Shown piece after piece: positions 35,558 through 43,609 of a stretch of 64,000 nt of DNA. Origin of the DNA: Planktosalinus sp963977065. GTDB taxonomy: Bacteria > Bacteroidota > Bacteroidia > Flavobacteriales > Flavobacteriaceae. The stretch is taken from positions 62,001 through 126,000 of the forward strand of contig CAXBNF010000004.1 of assembly GCA_963977065.1 (NCBI GenBank), read 5' to 3'. The stretch's first letter is position 1, and every line of letters starts with the position of its first letter. A program made the position numbers and the translations under genes. The notes under the pieces were generated by a model. It did not search any database. It was not told the DNA's origin and saw only the letters and a program-made list of their open reading frames with translations.

Positions 35558-35938
35558 ATTTAATTATAAAAATAATATGTTGTTTAAGGAATCGACCTGT
35601 ACTATTTTTATTAGCAACACCCTCTCTGAAGTTTGAAATAAGAAGTTAGAAGTACAAAGGTTTGTTTATTACTTAAAGCATTCTACATACAATATACACC
35701 TTTCAGCATTCAGGTTACAGCTAGCTTTGCTGTTCTTTGCGAATTGCTTTGCGGCTTTGCGAGAAATGCACTCTGCCTGTTAGGTGGCAGCTAACTAACT
35801 TCACGGCAAGGTGATACATCAAAAAAAAATAATCTTCAATACCCTTTTTAGCTATATTTGTTTCAACCACTGAAGTATTATCCTCTGAATCCGCCAAAGG
35901 AGGAGAAGAAGGATTTGGCAATAAAAACTTAAAAGATT
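35558..35938. other. Intergenic stretch with a candidate promoter
   Basis: No gene was seen. It contains short repeats around GCTTTGCTGTTCTTTGCGAA and GCGGCTTTGCGAGAA, an imperfect GCCTGTTAGGTGGC hairpin, and a TATATTTG box at 35853-35860 that could be the -7 element of the following membrane protein gene. Confidence 0.4.
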
Positions 35939-36472
35939 ATGAAAAATAAGTACTTATTAGTTGCTGCCATTTTAGGTTATTTATGTTGGATGGTGTCTGA
36001 AGTGGTGGAAATAATCCACGGCGGCTTCAATTCGACCGGTTATTATCTTACCGCTGCATTTCACCTCTTTGCCGGCATTGGGATATGGGGATTGCACTTT
36101 GTGCAAAACCAATCAAAGAAAACCTTGAGCCTTATTGCAACGGTAATGATTTCATTGTCCTATCTTTCGTTAGTCCATTTGCCTATTCAAGTATTGCATT
36201 CGGGCTTATCGGGAACCGCTTTTGTAGAAGCATATCCTATGTATATGATTCCGGGGGTTATTAATGTTTTTGGGTTGATCTTATTTGGAATTGCTGTGAT
36301 CAAAGCTAAATTCTTTCCCGCCTGGACCGGATCCATCATCATCCTGGGAAGTATCCTCTTTTTTGTAGCGATGACAAATGGGTTTCAGATTGTTGCAAAC
36401 ATAAACAACATCACGCTGTCTATGACGCTGATTTATATGAGTTTATTGGGCTTTAGACAGTTAAAAAAATAA
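35939..36472 (+). CDS. Six-helix membrane protein, function unknown
   Basis: A 177-residue protein with six predicted membrane helices filling nearly the whole chain (first at residues 4-22, last at 155-172). It resembles the DUF4386-like group of small integral proteins only in general layout. The helices contain several His and Glu residues (EVVEIIHGG, HLFAGIGIWGLHF). It stands alone with its own probable promoter at 35853. Confidence 0.65.
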   Translation: MKNKYLLVAAILGYLCWMVSEVVEIIHGGFNSTGYYLTAAFHLFAGIGIWGLHFVQNQSKKTLSLIATVMISLSYLSLVHLPIQVLHSGLSGTAFVEAYPMYMIPGVINVFGLILFGIAVIKAKFFPAWTGSIIILGSILFFVAMTNGFQIVANINNITLSMTLIYMSLLGFRQLKK

Positions 36473-36614
36473 AATCAAACTGTTGTGACCCAAAAAATAG
36501 GTTAACCAAAACATCCATAAGCTACCGCACGCTTGTCTGCCTTTGGTAAAATTGATTGTCACACAAATAAAAAAGGCCATTGAGTGTCTCTTTCTATTTT
36601 CAATAACCAATATA

Positions 36615-36706
36615 ATGGTGTATATCACGCATACTATAGATTTTTAATGAAAGAGCAATGGTGACCTTGAGTAATTAGTACTTTTGTGTTTGTTATGAAC
36701 TAATGG
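36615..36706 (+). repeat. Diverged E1-like element (attI-like candidate)
   Basis: It starts GGTGTATATCACGCATA, like GGTTGTATATACGCAATA of copy 3 at 46094, and ends GAACTAATGGTGTGCTTCA, like CTAATGTTGTGCTTCA of copy 1. ATTAGT and ACTAAT form a small inverted repeat before the end. The core reads GGTG instead of GTTG. Confidence 0.4.
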
Positions 36707-36747
36707 TGTGCTTCATACAAATACAGATAAGAAATTTCAATAACTTA

Positions 36748-37347
36748 ATGCAAGACAATATGGAACAGACAAATTATTCTAAAGTATATCGCATAATTCA
36801 TTGGTCGATAGCAATATCATTTACTTTATTACTATTGACTATCTTTTTGAGATTGACGTGGTTGAATAAGTTTAATGTTGCTGCCATTATACAAGATTAT
36901 TTGAGTGGTACCGACCAAGTATTATCACAAGAGCAACTAATTGTCTTAGCAAAAAAGATTCGGCAACCGATGTGGGATTGGCATATTTATATTGGCTATG
37001 TATTGGTTGGATTATTTAGTATTCGCCTCTTACTTCCGTCATTGGGACAAATGAAGTTTCAAAATCCTTTTACTAGAAACCTAACTGTGAAGGAGAAATT
37101 TCAAAAATGGACTTATCTAATATTTTATATCTGTGTTTTAATTTCTTTAGTGACAGGACTTATCATCGAATTAGGGCCCAAAGAATTAAAGAAACCAATG
37201 GAAGAGATTCACGTTTTGGGCATCTATTATTTAGTAGCATTTATTGGGATACATATAGGAGGTGTCCTAATGGCAGAATTTACAAATCAGAAAGGTATTA
37301 TCTCGAGAATAATAAGTGGGAGAAAAATTGGTAAATATAATGTATGA
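36748..37347 (+). CDS. Cytochrome b561-type membrane protein
   Basis: About 199 residues from the ATG at 36748; 36760 is an equally good start, while the in-frame ATG at 36703 lies inside the E1-like end. Four membrane helices carry conserved histidines for two hemes: KVYRIIHWSIA in helix 1, WDWHIYIGYVLVG in helix 2, and EEIHVLGIYYLVAFIGIHIGG in helix 4. This fits the cytochrome b561/Ni-Fe hydrogenase b-type domain, which moves electrons across the membrane. It ends 2 bases before palindrome F, so it is a tightly packed cassette gene. Confidence 0.8.
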   Translation: MQDNMEQTNYSKVYRIIHWSIAISFTLLLLTIFLRLTWLNKFNVAAIIQDYLSGTDQVLSQEQLIVLAKKIRQPMWDWHIYIGYVLVGLFSIRLLLPSLGQMKFQNPFTRNLTVKEKFQKWTYLIFYICVLISLVTGLIIELGPKELKKPMEEIHVLGIYYLVAFIGIHIGGVLMAEFTNQKGIISRIISGRKIGKYNV

Positions 37348-37349
37348 AT

Positions 37350-37491
37350 TCACAACAAGGCGTGTTCAAGAAATAGCGGGCTTAATACCATTTTAAAAGT
37401 CTGTAACTGCCTCTGGCGGTTCATTGACAAACTGAAGGGAAGTGCTTTTTAATCCGCTACTCCTCATAAACGCTAAACCTTGACGTTCACT
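37350..37491 (+). repeat. attC-like palindrome F
   Basis: It begins TCACAAC and ends GTTCACT. The arms GGCGTGTTCAAGAAATAGCG and CGCTACTCCTCATAAACGC pair with mismatches. Extended leftward, its left end is the reverse complement of GTTGTGAATTCATACA, which agrees at 13 of 16 positions with the start of its own cassette (GGTGTGCTTCATACA at 36705). Confidence 0.65.
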
Positions 37492-37525
37492 CCATAACAA
37501 CACTTTAACTAGGAAACAGACAACT

Positions 37526-38602
37526 ATGAAATTAAACATACTTTTATTACTGAGCATTTTAACGCTGTTAACATCGTGCAATGGACAGACCGCTACCAAG
37601 AAAAAAAGCAATGAGCAGCTTAAAGAACAATTGGTAAAAGGCGACACCGTAAAAGAACTGGGAAGGAGCATAATGGTTGTTTATCAAGACAAAAAGAATG
37701 TTTATTGGTTTGGAAGTTGGGAAACCGGGGTATATCGCTATGATGGAAAGGAATTGATTAATTACACAACAAAACACGGTTTGCTTAACAACAGAATTGA
37801 TGAAATTAAAGAAGATCAATTTGGCAACCTTTATTTTTCAAGTGCAAACGCAACTTCTGAAATAGCAAAGTTTAATGGAGAGACATTCACAACTTTAAAG
37901 GCCGTTCCCAGTGAAAACTGGAAACTTGATTCAACAGATATGTGGTTTAAATATTCTTATGAAAATACGGGGAAAGTATATCGCTATGATGGTACTACTT
38001 TATTTGAATTGCAGTTCCCTAAGCCACCAAATTTATCCAATCCATTTGATATCTATAGCATTTATAAAGACAGGAAAGGAAACATTTGGTTTGGTACAAA
38101 CCCTGTTGGAGTTTGCCGATATGACGGTAAATCATTTGAATGGATAACTGAAGAAGATGTGACAGAATTTCGCAACGAAGGTGCAAACGGTGTGCGTTCA
38201 ATTACGGAAGACAAAAATGGCGACTTTTGGTTCAATACGGAATATCGGTATAGTGTTTACGACAGCGCAACATTACAAAGCAATACATTTTACACAAGAC
38301 ACGAAAGCATTGGGAGTTTAGATGGGAAAACGGACAGTAATTTGGACGAGTATCTTTCAACAGTGAGAGACAACAATGATCATTTGTGGTTTGTAACTTA
38401 TCGGGATGGCGTTTGGAAATATGATGCCCGCCTGCCGGACGGGCAGGGGACAAAAGTCACTCATTACCCGGTTCAGCATAATTCAAAAGACATTACTTTA
38501 TTCAGCATTTACAAAGACAACACAGGCGACCTCTGGCTTGGAACACACGAAAACGGGGCCTATAAATTTAATGGGACAACATTTGTAAAATTCACACACT
38601 AA
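37526..38602 (+). CDS. Lipoprotein with two-component-regulator-type beta-propeller repeats
   Basis: A 358-residue protein with lipobox LLTSC (Cys18). The mature part is a beta-propeller of repeats like KKNVYWFGSWETGVYRYDGK, RKGNIWFGTNPVGVCRYDGK and NTGDLWLGTHENGAYKFNG, the reg_prop type found in the sensor part of hybrid two-component systems. Here there is no kinase, so the propeller probably binds a ligand or partner at the outer membrane. The fifth repeat is interrupted by seven extra residues (ARLPDGQ) encoded by a 21-bp palindrome. The gene starts 40 bases after the palindrome F recombination point. Confidence 0.8.
   Translation: MKLNILLLLSILTLLTSCNGQTATKKKSNEQLKEQLVKGDTVKELGRSIMVVYQDKKNVYWFGSWETGVYRYDGKELINYTTKHGLLNNRIDEIKEDQFGNLYFSSANATSEIAKFNGETFTTLKAVPSENWKLDSTDMWFKYSYENTGKVYRYDGTTLFELQFPKPPNLSNPFDIYSIYKDRKGNIWFGTNPVGVCRYDGKSFEWITEEDVTEFRNEGANGVRSITEDKNGDFWFNTEYRYSVYDSATLQSNTFYTRHESIGSLDGKTDSNLDEYLSTVRDNNDHLWFVTYRDGVWKYDARLPDGQGTKVTHYPVQHNSKDITLFSIYKDNTGDLWLGTHENGAYKFNGTTFVKFTH
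38426..38446 (+). repeat. In-frame palindromic insertion inside a gene
   Basis: The 21 bases GCCCGCCTGCCGGACGGGCAG separate YD from GTKVTHY in a propeller repeat whose siblings run straight from YDG. The insertion is GC-rich and self-complementary (GCCCG with CGGGC; CCTGCC with GGCAGG) and adds seven codons without breaking the frame. Confidence 0.7.
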
Positions 38603-38868
38603 TAAACAACAGAATAGTAACCGCCAACAACACTTTTGTGAGGAATGGAAGTAAGCCCTTCACTAAAAAGTATAACGCCAAAAGCCAAGCCCTGAAGGGG
38701 CGAAATACCATAACGAAGGGTAAAGCCCTTCGCTTAAAAGCTAAGTAATAACAGTAGCCATGAAGGGGCGCCATACCCTAACTAGGGGTGTAGCCCCTCG
38801 CTTAAAAGAAGGGTGCAGCCCTTCGCATAAACAATAGCCCTGAAAGGGCGACATAAAAAATCAATCTT
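38603..38868. repeat. REP-like hairpins upstream of the Y1 transposase
   Basis: Two alternating hairpin types repeat at about 70-80 bp: GCCCTGAAGGGGCG (38693), CCATGAAGGGGCG (38758) and GCCCTGAAAGGGCG (38839), and between them GAAGGGTAAAGCCCTTCGC, AGGGGTGTAGCCCCTCGC and GAAGGGTGCAGCCCTTCGC. A CCGCCAACAACAC near 38623 may be the remains of a cassette end. Confidence 0.75.
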
Positions 38869-39321
38869 ATGGGACAATCCTTAGTACAAAATTACATCCA
38901 CATCGTCTTCAGCACAAAAAACAGACAACCCCTAATTCATCCTCCCGTGGAAAACGAACTACACGCATATCTGGGAGGAATATGCAATCGACTGGAGAGT
39001 CAGTCCATCATCGTTGGAGGTTATACAGATCATATTCATATTCTGTGTAAACTTTCCAAGAAAATAGCATTGATGACGCTGATAGAAAAGATTAAATCAA
39101 ACTCATCAAAGTGGATAAAATCGAAGGGAATAGGGTATGAGGATTTTTACTGGCAGGACGGGTATGGTGCTTTTTCGGTAAATCCTTCAGAGGTTGATAC
39201 AGTGATTAAGTATATCGCTAATCAGCACGAACACCACAGGAAGAAAACGTTTCAGGAAGAGTACCGGGCTTTTTTAAAAAAGTATAATGTAGCCTATGAT
39301 GAACGTTATGTATGGGATTAG
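38869..39321 (+). CDS. Y1 HUH transposase, IS200/IS605 or REP-associated type
   Basis: A 150-residue Y1_Tnp protein. The HUH metal-binding motif is DHIHIL (His55, His57) and the nucleophile is Tyr115 in KYIANQHEHH, with Gln119 on the same helix. The length fits TnpA of IS200/IS605. The gene is intact and flanked on both sides by arrays of hairpins of matching sequence in opposite orientation, with no accessory TnpB. This arrangement fits a REP-associated tyrosine transposase (RAYT). It would cut single-stranded DNA at the foot of such hairpins. Confidence 0.87.
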   Translation: MGQSLVQNYIHIVFSTKNRQPLIHPPVENELHAYLGGICNRLESQSIIVGGYTDHIHILCKLSKKIALMTLIEKIKSNSSKWIKSKGIGYEDFYWQDGYGAFSVNPSEVDTVIKYIANQHEHHRKKTFQEEYRAFLKKYNVAYDERYVWD

Positions 39322-39323
39322 GT

Positions 39324-39605
39324 ATGGCGCCTTTTCAGGGCTGGGTCTCGTGGTGGTTGTCAGCGAAGTGGGCTTCACCCACTTTTGAGTTATGTTGCCC
39401 TTTCAGGGCTGGGTCTTTTGGTGGTTGTCAGCGAAGTGGGCTTCACCTACTTTTGAGTTATGTCGCCCTTTCAGGGCTGGGTCTTGTGGTGGTTGTCAGT
39501 GAAGTGGGCTTCACCCACTTTTGAGTTAGGTCGCCCTTTCAGGGCTGGGTCTTAGAGTGGGTATCAACAAGGTGGGCTTTACCCACTTTTAAGTTAGGTC
39601 GCCCG
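39324..39605. repeat. Four 68-bp tandem REP-like units downstream of the transposase
   Basis: TCAGGGCTGGGTCT recurs at 39335, 39403, 39471 and 39539, exactly 68 bp apart. Each unit holds two hairpins, GCCCTTTCAGGGC and AGTGGGCTTCACCCACTT. They are the inverted counterparts of those upstream of the transposase. Any frame across them is a repeat artefact. Confidence 0.85.
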
Positions 39606-39612
39606 TTGCGCC

Positions 39613-40323
39613 TCACTCCAGCGTTGCCTTAATATTCACATTGTGTAGTGGCCAGTCGCCTTCATCTGTTTCCAGTTTTGCAATGGCATCCACCACCTCC
39701 ATCCCTGAGATTACTTTGCCAAAAACAGTATAATTTTTATTCAAATGATGCGCACCATTCGAACTTTGAACGATGTAAAACTCAAAAGGGGAGGAGCGGT
39801 CGTCGGGGTTTTCTCTGTATTCTTTGGCAGCTGCTAGAGCGCCCCGGTTGTGGCGGTAAATAATTTCTGCCGGTAAGGTATAGTTGCCCATTTTACCTCG
39901 CATTCGGGCAGTTTCCATACGGTCACTGTTTCCACCCTGAATAATAAAATTGGTCACCACCCTGTGAAATACTGTGCTGTTTAAGTAGCCGCTTTTAATC
40001 AAATAAATAAAATGCGCCCGGTGAAGTGGGGTGTTGTTGTAAAGTTCAAGTTTGATAATGCCTTCTGTAGTTTCCAGAGTCACAAATCGCTCCGGATTCT
40101 CTTTGCCATATTCGGTTAAAAAGGCTTCCAGGGTGGCATTTGTTAAGGACACCAAGGGGTCGAGCGTGTCTTTTAGGGTTTCTTTGGGAGGTTCAGGTTG
40201 GTTTTTTTCAATGACTTGAAGGGTATCTTCAACAGAAGTGTTGCCGGTATCAGGGGTATTTTTTTTATCTTCACAATTCAGAAACAAAAAAAGCAGGCAA
40301 ATAACTGGGATATATTTTTTCAT
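39613..40323 (-). CDS. Cyclophilin-type peptidyl-prolyl isomerase lipoprotein
   Basis: From the ATG at 40323 the protein has 236 residues. Lipobox LFLNC (Cys17) makes it a lipoprotein. An acidic linker is followed by the cyclophilin fold at about residues 75-235, with HRAHFIYLIKSGYLNSTVFHR, VTNFIIQGGNSD and YTVFGKVISGMEVVD. The FHR and IIQGG residues are the catalytic and cyclosporin-contact positions of the family. It would assist folding of periplasmic or outer-membrane proteins. The NUDIX gene is divergent and starts only 2 bases from this gene's start. Confidence 0.88.
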   Translation of the reverse strand: MKKYIPVICLLFLFLNCEDKKNTPDTGNTSVEDTLQVIEKNQPEPPKETLKDTLDPLVSLTNATLEAFLTEYGKENPERFVTLETTEGIIKLELYNNTPLHRAHFIYLIKSGYLNSTVFHRVVTNFIIQGGNSDRMETARMRGKMGNYTLPAEIIYRHNRGALAAAKEYRENPDDRSSPFEFYIVQSSNGAHHLNKNYTVFGKVISGMEVVDAIAKLETDEGDWPLHNVNIKATLE

Positions 40324-40325
40324 CA

Positions 40326-40967
40326 ATGGAGTTTAACAGGTTTAAAACAGCACTTTCAAAGTTAAAAAATTTGGACTTACCCGGCGAGGAAATTCAATTG
40401 AATATGGCTCCTCAGGAACGCTTGCAAGAACTTAAAAAAATTGCACAATCCCAAAAAAATGCAAGTAAAGCAGGGGTGATGGCACTGTTTTATCCCAATG
40501 AACAGCAACAAACAAACTTAATTCTCATCCTCAGAAAAACATACAGAGGGGTGCATTCCGGGCAAGTGGGCTTTCCGGGTGGTCGGTTTGAAATTCAAGA
40601 CCGTGACCTCACTGAAACTGCTTTACGCGAAACGGAAGAAGAGATTGGAGTTCCTAGAGCACACATTCAAGTGGTCAAGCAACTCACTGAAATGTACATA
40701 CCGCCCAGCAATTTTATCGTTCAGCCATTTATGGGTTTTGTTGAAAGCCTGCCTCAGTTTATTGCGCAACCCACTGAAGTGGAAGCGCTCATCGAAGTTC
40801 CTTTAACACATTTCCTGGATGACAGCGTGATTGTAAATAAAACCCTCACCACTTCCTATGCCATTGATATTGAGGTTCCTGCCTACCAATTAAACAATCA
40901 TGTGGTATGGGGTGCAACGGCAATGATTTTAAGTGAGGTGAGACACTTGTTAAAAGAAGTGCTTTAA
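40326..40967 (+). CDS. NUDIX hydrolase, CoA pyrophosphatase-like
   Basis: A 213-residue protein with a NUDIX box starting GGRFEIQDRDLTETALRETE and ending EEIGV. It is preceded by VHSGQVGFPGGR, the extended motif of NudL/CoAse-type enzymes that split CoA into phosphopantetheine and 3',5'-ADP. YIPPSNFIVQPFMG after the box also fits. The ATG at 40326 is 2 bases from the divergent cyclophilin start, so its promoter must lie inside the cyclophilin gene or the message is nearly leaderless. Confidence 0.88.
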   Translation: MEFNRFKTALSKLKNLDLPGEEIQLNMAPQERLQELKKIAQSQKNASKAGVMALFYPNEQQQTNLILILRKTYRGVHSGQVGFPGGRFEIQDRDLTETALRETEEEIGVPRAHIQVVKQLTEMYIPPSNFIVQPFMGFVESLPQFIAQPTEVEALIEVPLTHFLDDSVIVNKTLTTSYAIDIEVPAYQLNNHVVWGATAMILSEVRHLLKEVL

Positions 40968-41036
40968 AAATAGGTTTTTTGTATATTAGCCACCCGTTTT
41001 TCTCTAATAGAAAAGCGCAACCTCAAATGCTAATTT

Positions 41037-41840
41037 ATGGGATTGTTTAAAAAAAATCCTTTTGGTCATATACTTTTTTTAAAACGTTGGTTAATCAGGA
41101 TTATGGGCGCTATGACCCATCGCCGGTTTAAAGGGTTTAACGAACTGCAAATCGAGGGTTCAGATAACATACGTAACCTCCCTGAAAGAGGGGTCCTTTT
41201 TGTTTCCAATCACCAAACCTATTTTGCCGATGTGGTCGCTATGTTTCACGTGTTCAATGCGAGTCTGCACGGCCGAGACGACTCCATTAAAAACATTGGC
41301 TACCTCTGGAATCCGAAGTTAAACATCTATTATGTCGCTGCCAGCGAAACCATGAAATCGGGACTATTACCAAAGATTTTGGCTTATGCCGGCTCAATTT
41401 CTGTGGAACGCACCTGGCGTGAAAAAGGCAAAGATGTCAACAGGCAGGTAAAGATGAGTGACATTTCAAACATTGGAAAAGCGCTTAATGACGGTTGGGT
41501 GATTACCTTTCCCCAAGGAACCACAAAACCATGGAAACCCATAAGAAGGGGAACGGCGCATATCATTAAAAAATACAAACCCATTGTGGTTCCCATCGTG
41601 ATTGACGGCTTTAGAAGGTCTTTTGATAAAAAAGGGATTAACATCAAAAAAAGAGGCATCCTCCAGTCAATGGAAATCAAAGAGCCTCTCGAATTTGATT
41701 ATGATAACGAGACCATCGAAGAAATCGTCAACAAACTGGAACATGCCATCGAGCAACACCCATCCTTTTTAAAAGTAATTCCCTTAGAAGAACTTGAAAA
41801 AGCCGAAGAAATGAACACCAAACGCCGGTGGAAGTATTGA
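41037..41840 (+). CDS. 1-acyl-sn-glycerol-3-phosphate acyltransferase family protein (PlsC-like)
   Basis: A 267-residue acyltransferase. The catalytic NHxxxxD box is SNHQTYFAD at about residues 58-66, and the glycerophosphate-binding motif appears as FPQGTTKPWKP (usual FPEGTR, with Gln and Thr changes). Later PIVVPIVIDGF follows the family pattern. It would add an acyl chain to lysophosphatidate or a related acceptor at the inner membrane. The gene stands 69 bases after the NUDIX gene and has no obvious pathway neighbours. Confidence 0.85.
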   Translation: MGLFKKNPFGHILFLKRWLIRIMGAMTHRRFKGFNELQIEGSDNIRNLPERGVLFVSNHQTYFADVVAMFHVFNASLHGRDDSIKNIGYLWNPKLNIYYVAASETMKSGLLPKILAYAGSISVERTWREKGKDVNRQVKMSDISNIGKALNDGWVITFPQGTTKPWKPIRRGTAHIIKKYKPIVVPIVIDGFRRSFDKKGINIKKRGILQSMEIKEPLEFDYDNETIEEIVNKLEHAIEQHPSFLKVIPLEELEKAEEMNTKRRWKY

Positions 41841-41845
41841 TTGTT

Positions 41846-41920
41846 TCAAGTTTCAAATTTATCAGACACGCAACCATTAACTAATAACCCTTAACAATAA
41901 ACAATAAACAATAAACCTAT
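41846..41920. repeat. Degenerate heptamer spacer
   Basis: After GTTTCAAGTTTCAAATTT, the unit AACAATA is repeated three times in TTAACAATAAACAATAAACA, preceded by the related TAACTAATAACCC. This is the same kind of drifting simple repeat as at 23100. Confidence 0.6.
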
Positions 41921-41923
41921 TCC

Positions 41924-42565
41924 CTACATTTCTATTCTTTCCAGTTCCTTGTAGTTCTTTTTGAGTTTTCTCAACAAAATTCCATATACGAGTCTATAAA
42001 ACAGAAGGAGTAAAAGTACAAGAATGACACCCACCACAATTTGTGAAATAAGAAAAATCGTAAGAAACTGCGGGTCGGTTGGTACCATTCCATAACTCTC
42101 TTTAAGTGCTTGCATCAATACATCACTCTTTGTATAATAAAAGTAATTGATAACAACCAGCGTAATCGCAAAAGCAACCACATTATAAATCACAAAATAA
42201 CGCACGGTTCTACGGGTGCTTAGGATGCGTTCCATCAGGGTTTTTGTGTTTTCGGTAACTTTAATCGCTACATAGTTTTTATAAAAATAGTAGATAAAAA
42301 CCAATACAATCAGGTAATGAACCACATTGAAAGCAATCATAAAGGGTTTCATTCCCAGTTTTTCTATGACTTCATAGGAAGATTTTGGTGTCACAAAATA
42401 CAAGCCCACCCAAAACAATAGTTCCAGGACACTTATAATAAAAATCCACTTCACAATTGAAGTTGATTTTTTAAACAACATATCATAAATCTGGTCGTAG
42501 CTGAGCTTGGGGTACTCTTGCTCCCGTTGTTTCCAGTTTTGTTTTAATAATTCTAATTGATCCAT
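41924..42565 (-). CDS. Membrane partner of the adjacent sigma factor, function unknown
   Basis: A 213-residue protein: a polar N-terminal helix (MDQLELLKQNWKQREQEYPK) followed by four membrane helices at about residues 37-58, 78-96, 121-142 and 167-192. It lies 4 bases downstream of the ECF sigma factor gene, so the pair is co-transcribed. That place is where a membrane anti-sigma factor is usually encoded, and the polar N-terminus could bind the sigma factor; no known anti-sigma domain was recognised. Confidence 0.7.
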   Translation of the reverse strand: MDQLELLKQNWKQREQEYPKLSYDQIYDMLFKKSTSIVKWIFIISVLELLFWVGLYFVTPKSSYEVIEKLGMKPFMIAFNVVHYLIVLVFIYYFYKNYVAIKVTENTKTLMERILSTRRTVRYFVIYNVVAFAITLVVINYFYYTKSDVLMQALKESYGMVPTDPQFLTIFLISQIVVGVILVLLLLLFYRLVYGILLRKLKKNYKELERIEM

Positions 42566-42569
42566 AGCA

Positions 42570-43064
42570 TTACGGATTGAGGATTGTTCTTAATTTTTCT
42601 TTTATACGGTTCATTTTTACTCGGGCATTAACCTCTGTAATACCTAATGTGTCAGCAATTTCTCGATAATTTTTGTCTTCCAGATACAAAAACACCAGTG
42701 CCTTGTCAATATCGTTGAGTTGTTTTACGGCATCATACATCAATCGCAACTGCAATTCAACGGTGTCATCATATTCATCGGCCGTGATTTTAAAACTAAC
42801 ACTTTCAAAATCATGGGTTTCAACCCGGCGTTTTGACTTTCGGTACAGGGTGATTGCTGTATTCAAACCCACTCGGTACATCCAGGTACTAAACTTTGAA
42901 TCGCCCCTAAACTTTGGAAAGGCTTTCCACAACTGTATGGTAATCTCTTGAAACAAATCATTGTGGGCATCTGCATCATTGGTATATAAGCGGCAAATTT
43001 TATGCACAATGTTTTGGTTCTCTTCCAGTTGAGTGACAAAACTATGTTCAAGTTCTTTGTTCAA
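42570..43064 (-). CDS. ECF-type RNA polymerase sigma factor
   Basis: A 164-residue sigma-70 family protein with region 2 (LFQEITIQLWKAFPKFRGDS then KFSTWMYRVGLNTAITLYRK) and region 4 (LNDIDKALVFLYLEDKNYRE, then IADTLGITEVNARVKMNRIK). The reading frame begins with a TTG at 43064 (MNKELEHSF); no ATG lies upstream before the frame degenerates, and the residues after TTG match the normal N-terminus of this family, so TTG is the probable start. It is encoded directly before a four-helix membrane protein that could control it. The regulon is unknown. Confidence 0.87.
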   Translation of the reverse strand: MNKELEHSFVTQLEENQNIVHKICRLYTNDADAHNDLFQEITIQLWKAFPKFRGDSKFSTWMYRVGLNTAITLYRKSKRRVETHDFESVSFKITADEYDDTVELQLRLMYDAVKQLNDIDKALVFLYLEDKNYREIADTLGITEVNARVKMNRIKEKLRTILNP

Positions 43065-43313
43065 AGTAATTGTGATAGTTAGTTATGATTGATTAGTAGT
43101 CGTTCGTTGTTTTTTGTTACAAGCGCTCAAAAGTACTTCCTTTTAATGACTTAAAATGAGAGGATTGTGTCAAAATTAAATATTATTTTATACTATTTAT
43201 GAAGTTTTTATGCATTTTTTAGGGTCTGTGATATGAGCTAAAAAACTTTTAGTTAATTTTTTATTAATGGAAAATCAACAATTCATTTCTGTTGTACATT
43301 TACATTGGTTTTA

Positions 43314-43485
43314 AACCCAAATTATGTATTAGAACTTCGTTATGAGGCTTGAAAATACAATAAAATAAGTGTGTTTGGAGATTTAGGCATAGCATCGCTA
43401 CGGTTAAATCTCCAAATACAAGTGAAACGCCTTATTTTGAAGTAGTTTCAAGCCGGAATAGATTTTCTAATGCATAATTTGGGTT
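43314..43485. repeat. 172-bp nested palindrome
   Basis: Three stems lie inside each other. The outer is AACCCAAATTATGTATTAGAA with TTCTAATGCATAATTTGGGTT. The middle is GGCTTGAAAATAC...AAATAAG with CTTATTTTGAAGTAGTTTCAAGCC in imperfect pairing. The inner is a perfect 12-bp stem, TTTGGAGATTTA (43374-43385) with TAAATCTCCAAA (43404-43415). It ends 13 bases before a 32-codon gene. It could be a MITE-like element or a structured leader RNA. Confidence 0.75.
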
Positions 43486-43498
43486 AATTCAAACCCTT

Positions 43499-43597
43499 AT
43501 GGACAAAAACAAGTCAAACAGCAAGCCACAGCCTAAAAAGGCAGCGCCAAAACCGGCGTTAAAAAAGGCTACGCAGACTGCTTCAAAGAAGAAGTAA
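43499..43597 (+). CDS. Lysine/proline/alanine-rich small basic protein (32 aa)
   Basis: The frame from ATG 43499 to TAA 43595 encodes MDKNKSNSKPQPKKAAPKPA followed by LKKATQTASKKK. More than a third of the residues are lysine, and the repeated KKA/KPA pattern resembles the tails of histone H1-like nucleic-acid-binding proteins. It has its own hairpin terminators at 43610-43678 and a large structured palindrome directly upstream. The independent terminator and clean composition argue for expression. Function unproven; binding of DNA or RNA is inference from charge. Confidence 0.6.
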   Translation: MDKNKSNSKPQPKKAAPKPALKKATQTASKKK

Positions 43598-43609
43598 TCC
43601 CTGCAACCC

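Noticed and set aside
35721..35921. 66-codon minus-strand frame
   Set aside because: It crosses the promoter region of the divergent gene, has no recognised motif and looks like chance.
39312..39524. 70-codon plus-strand frame after the transposase
   Set aside because: It is the translation of the 68-bp REP-like tandem units, with a threefold repeated peptide and no coding character.
39324..39605. Possible CRISPR array
   Set aside because: The units are contiguous without unique spacers and are formed of hairpins typical of REP elements; no cas gene is near.
41924..43064. Labelling the membrane partner of the ECF sigma factor as a proven anti-sigma factor
   Set aside because: The position fits, but no zinc-binding or anti-sigma domain is visible, so it was left as function unknown.
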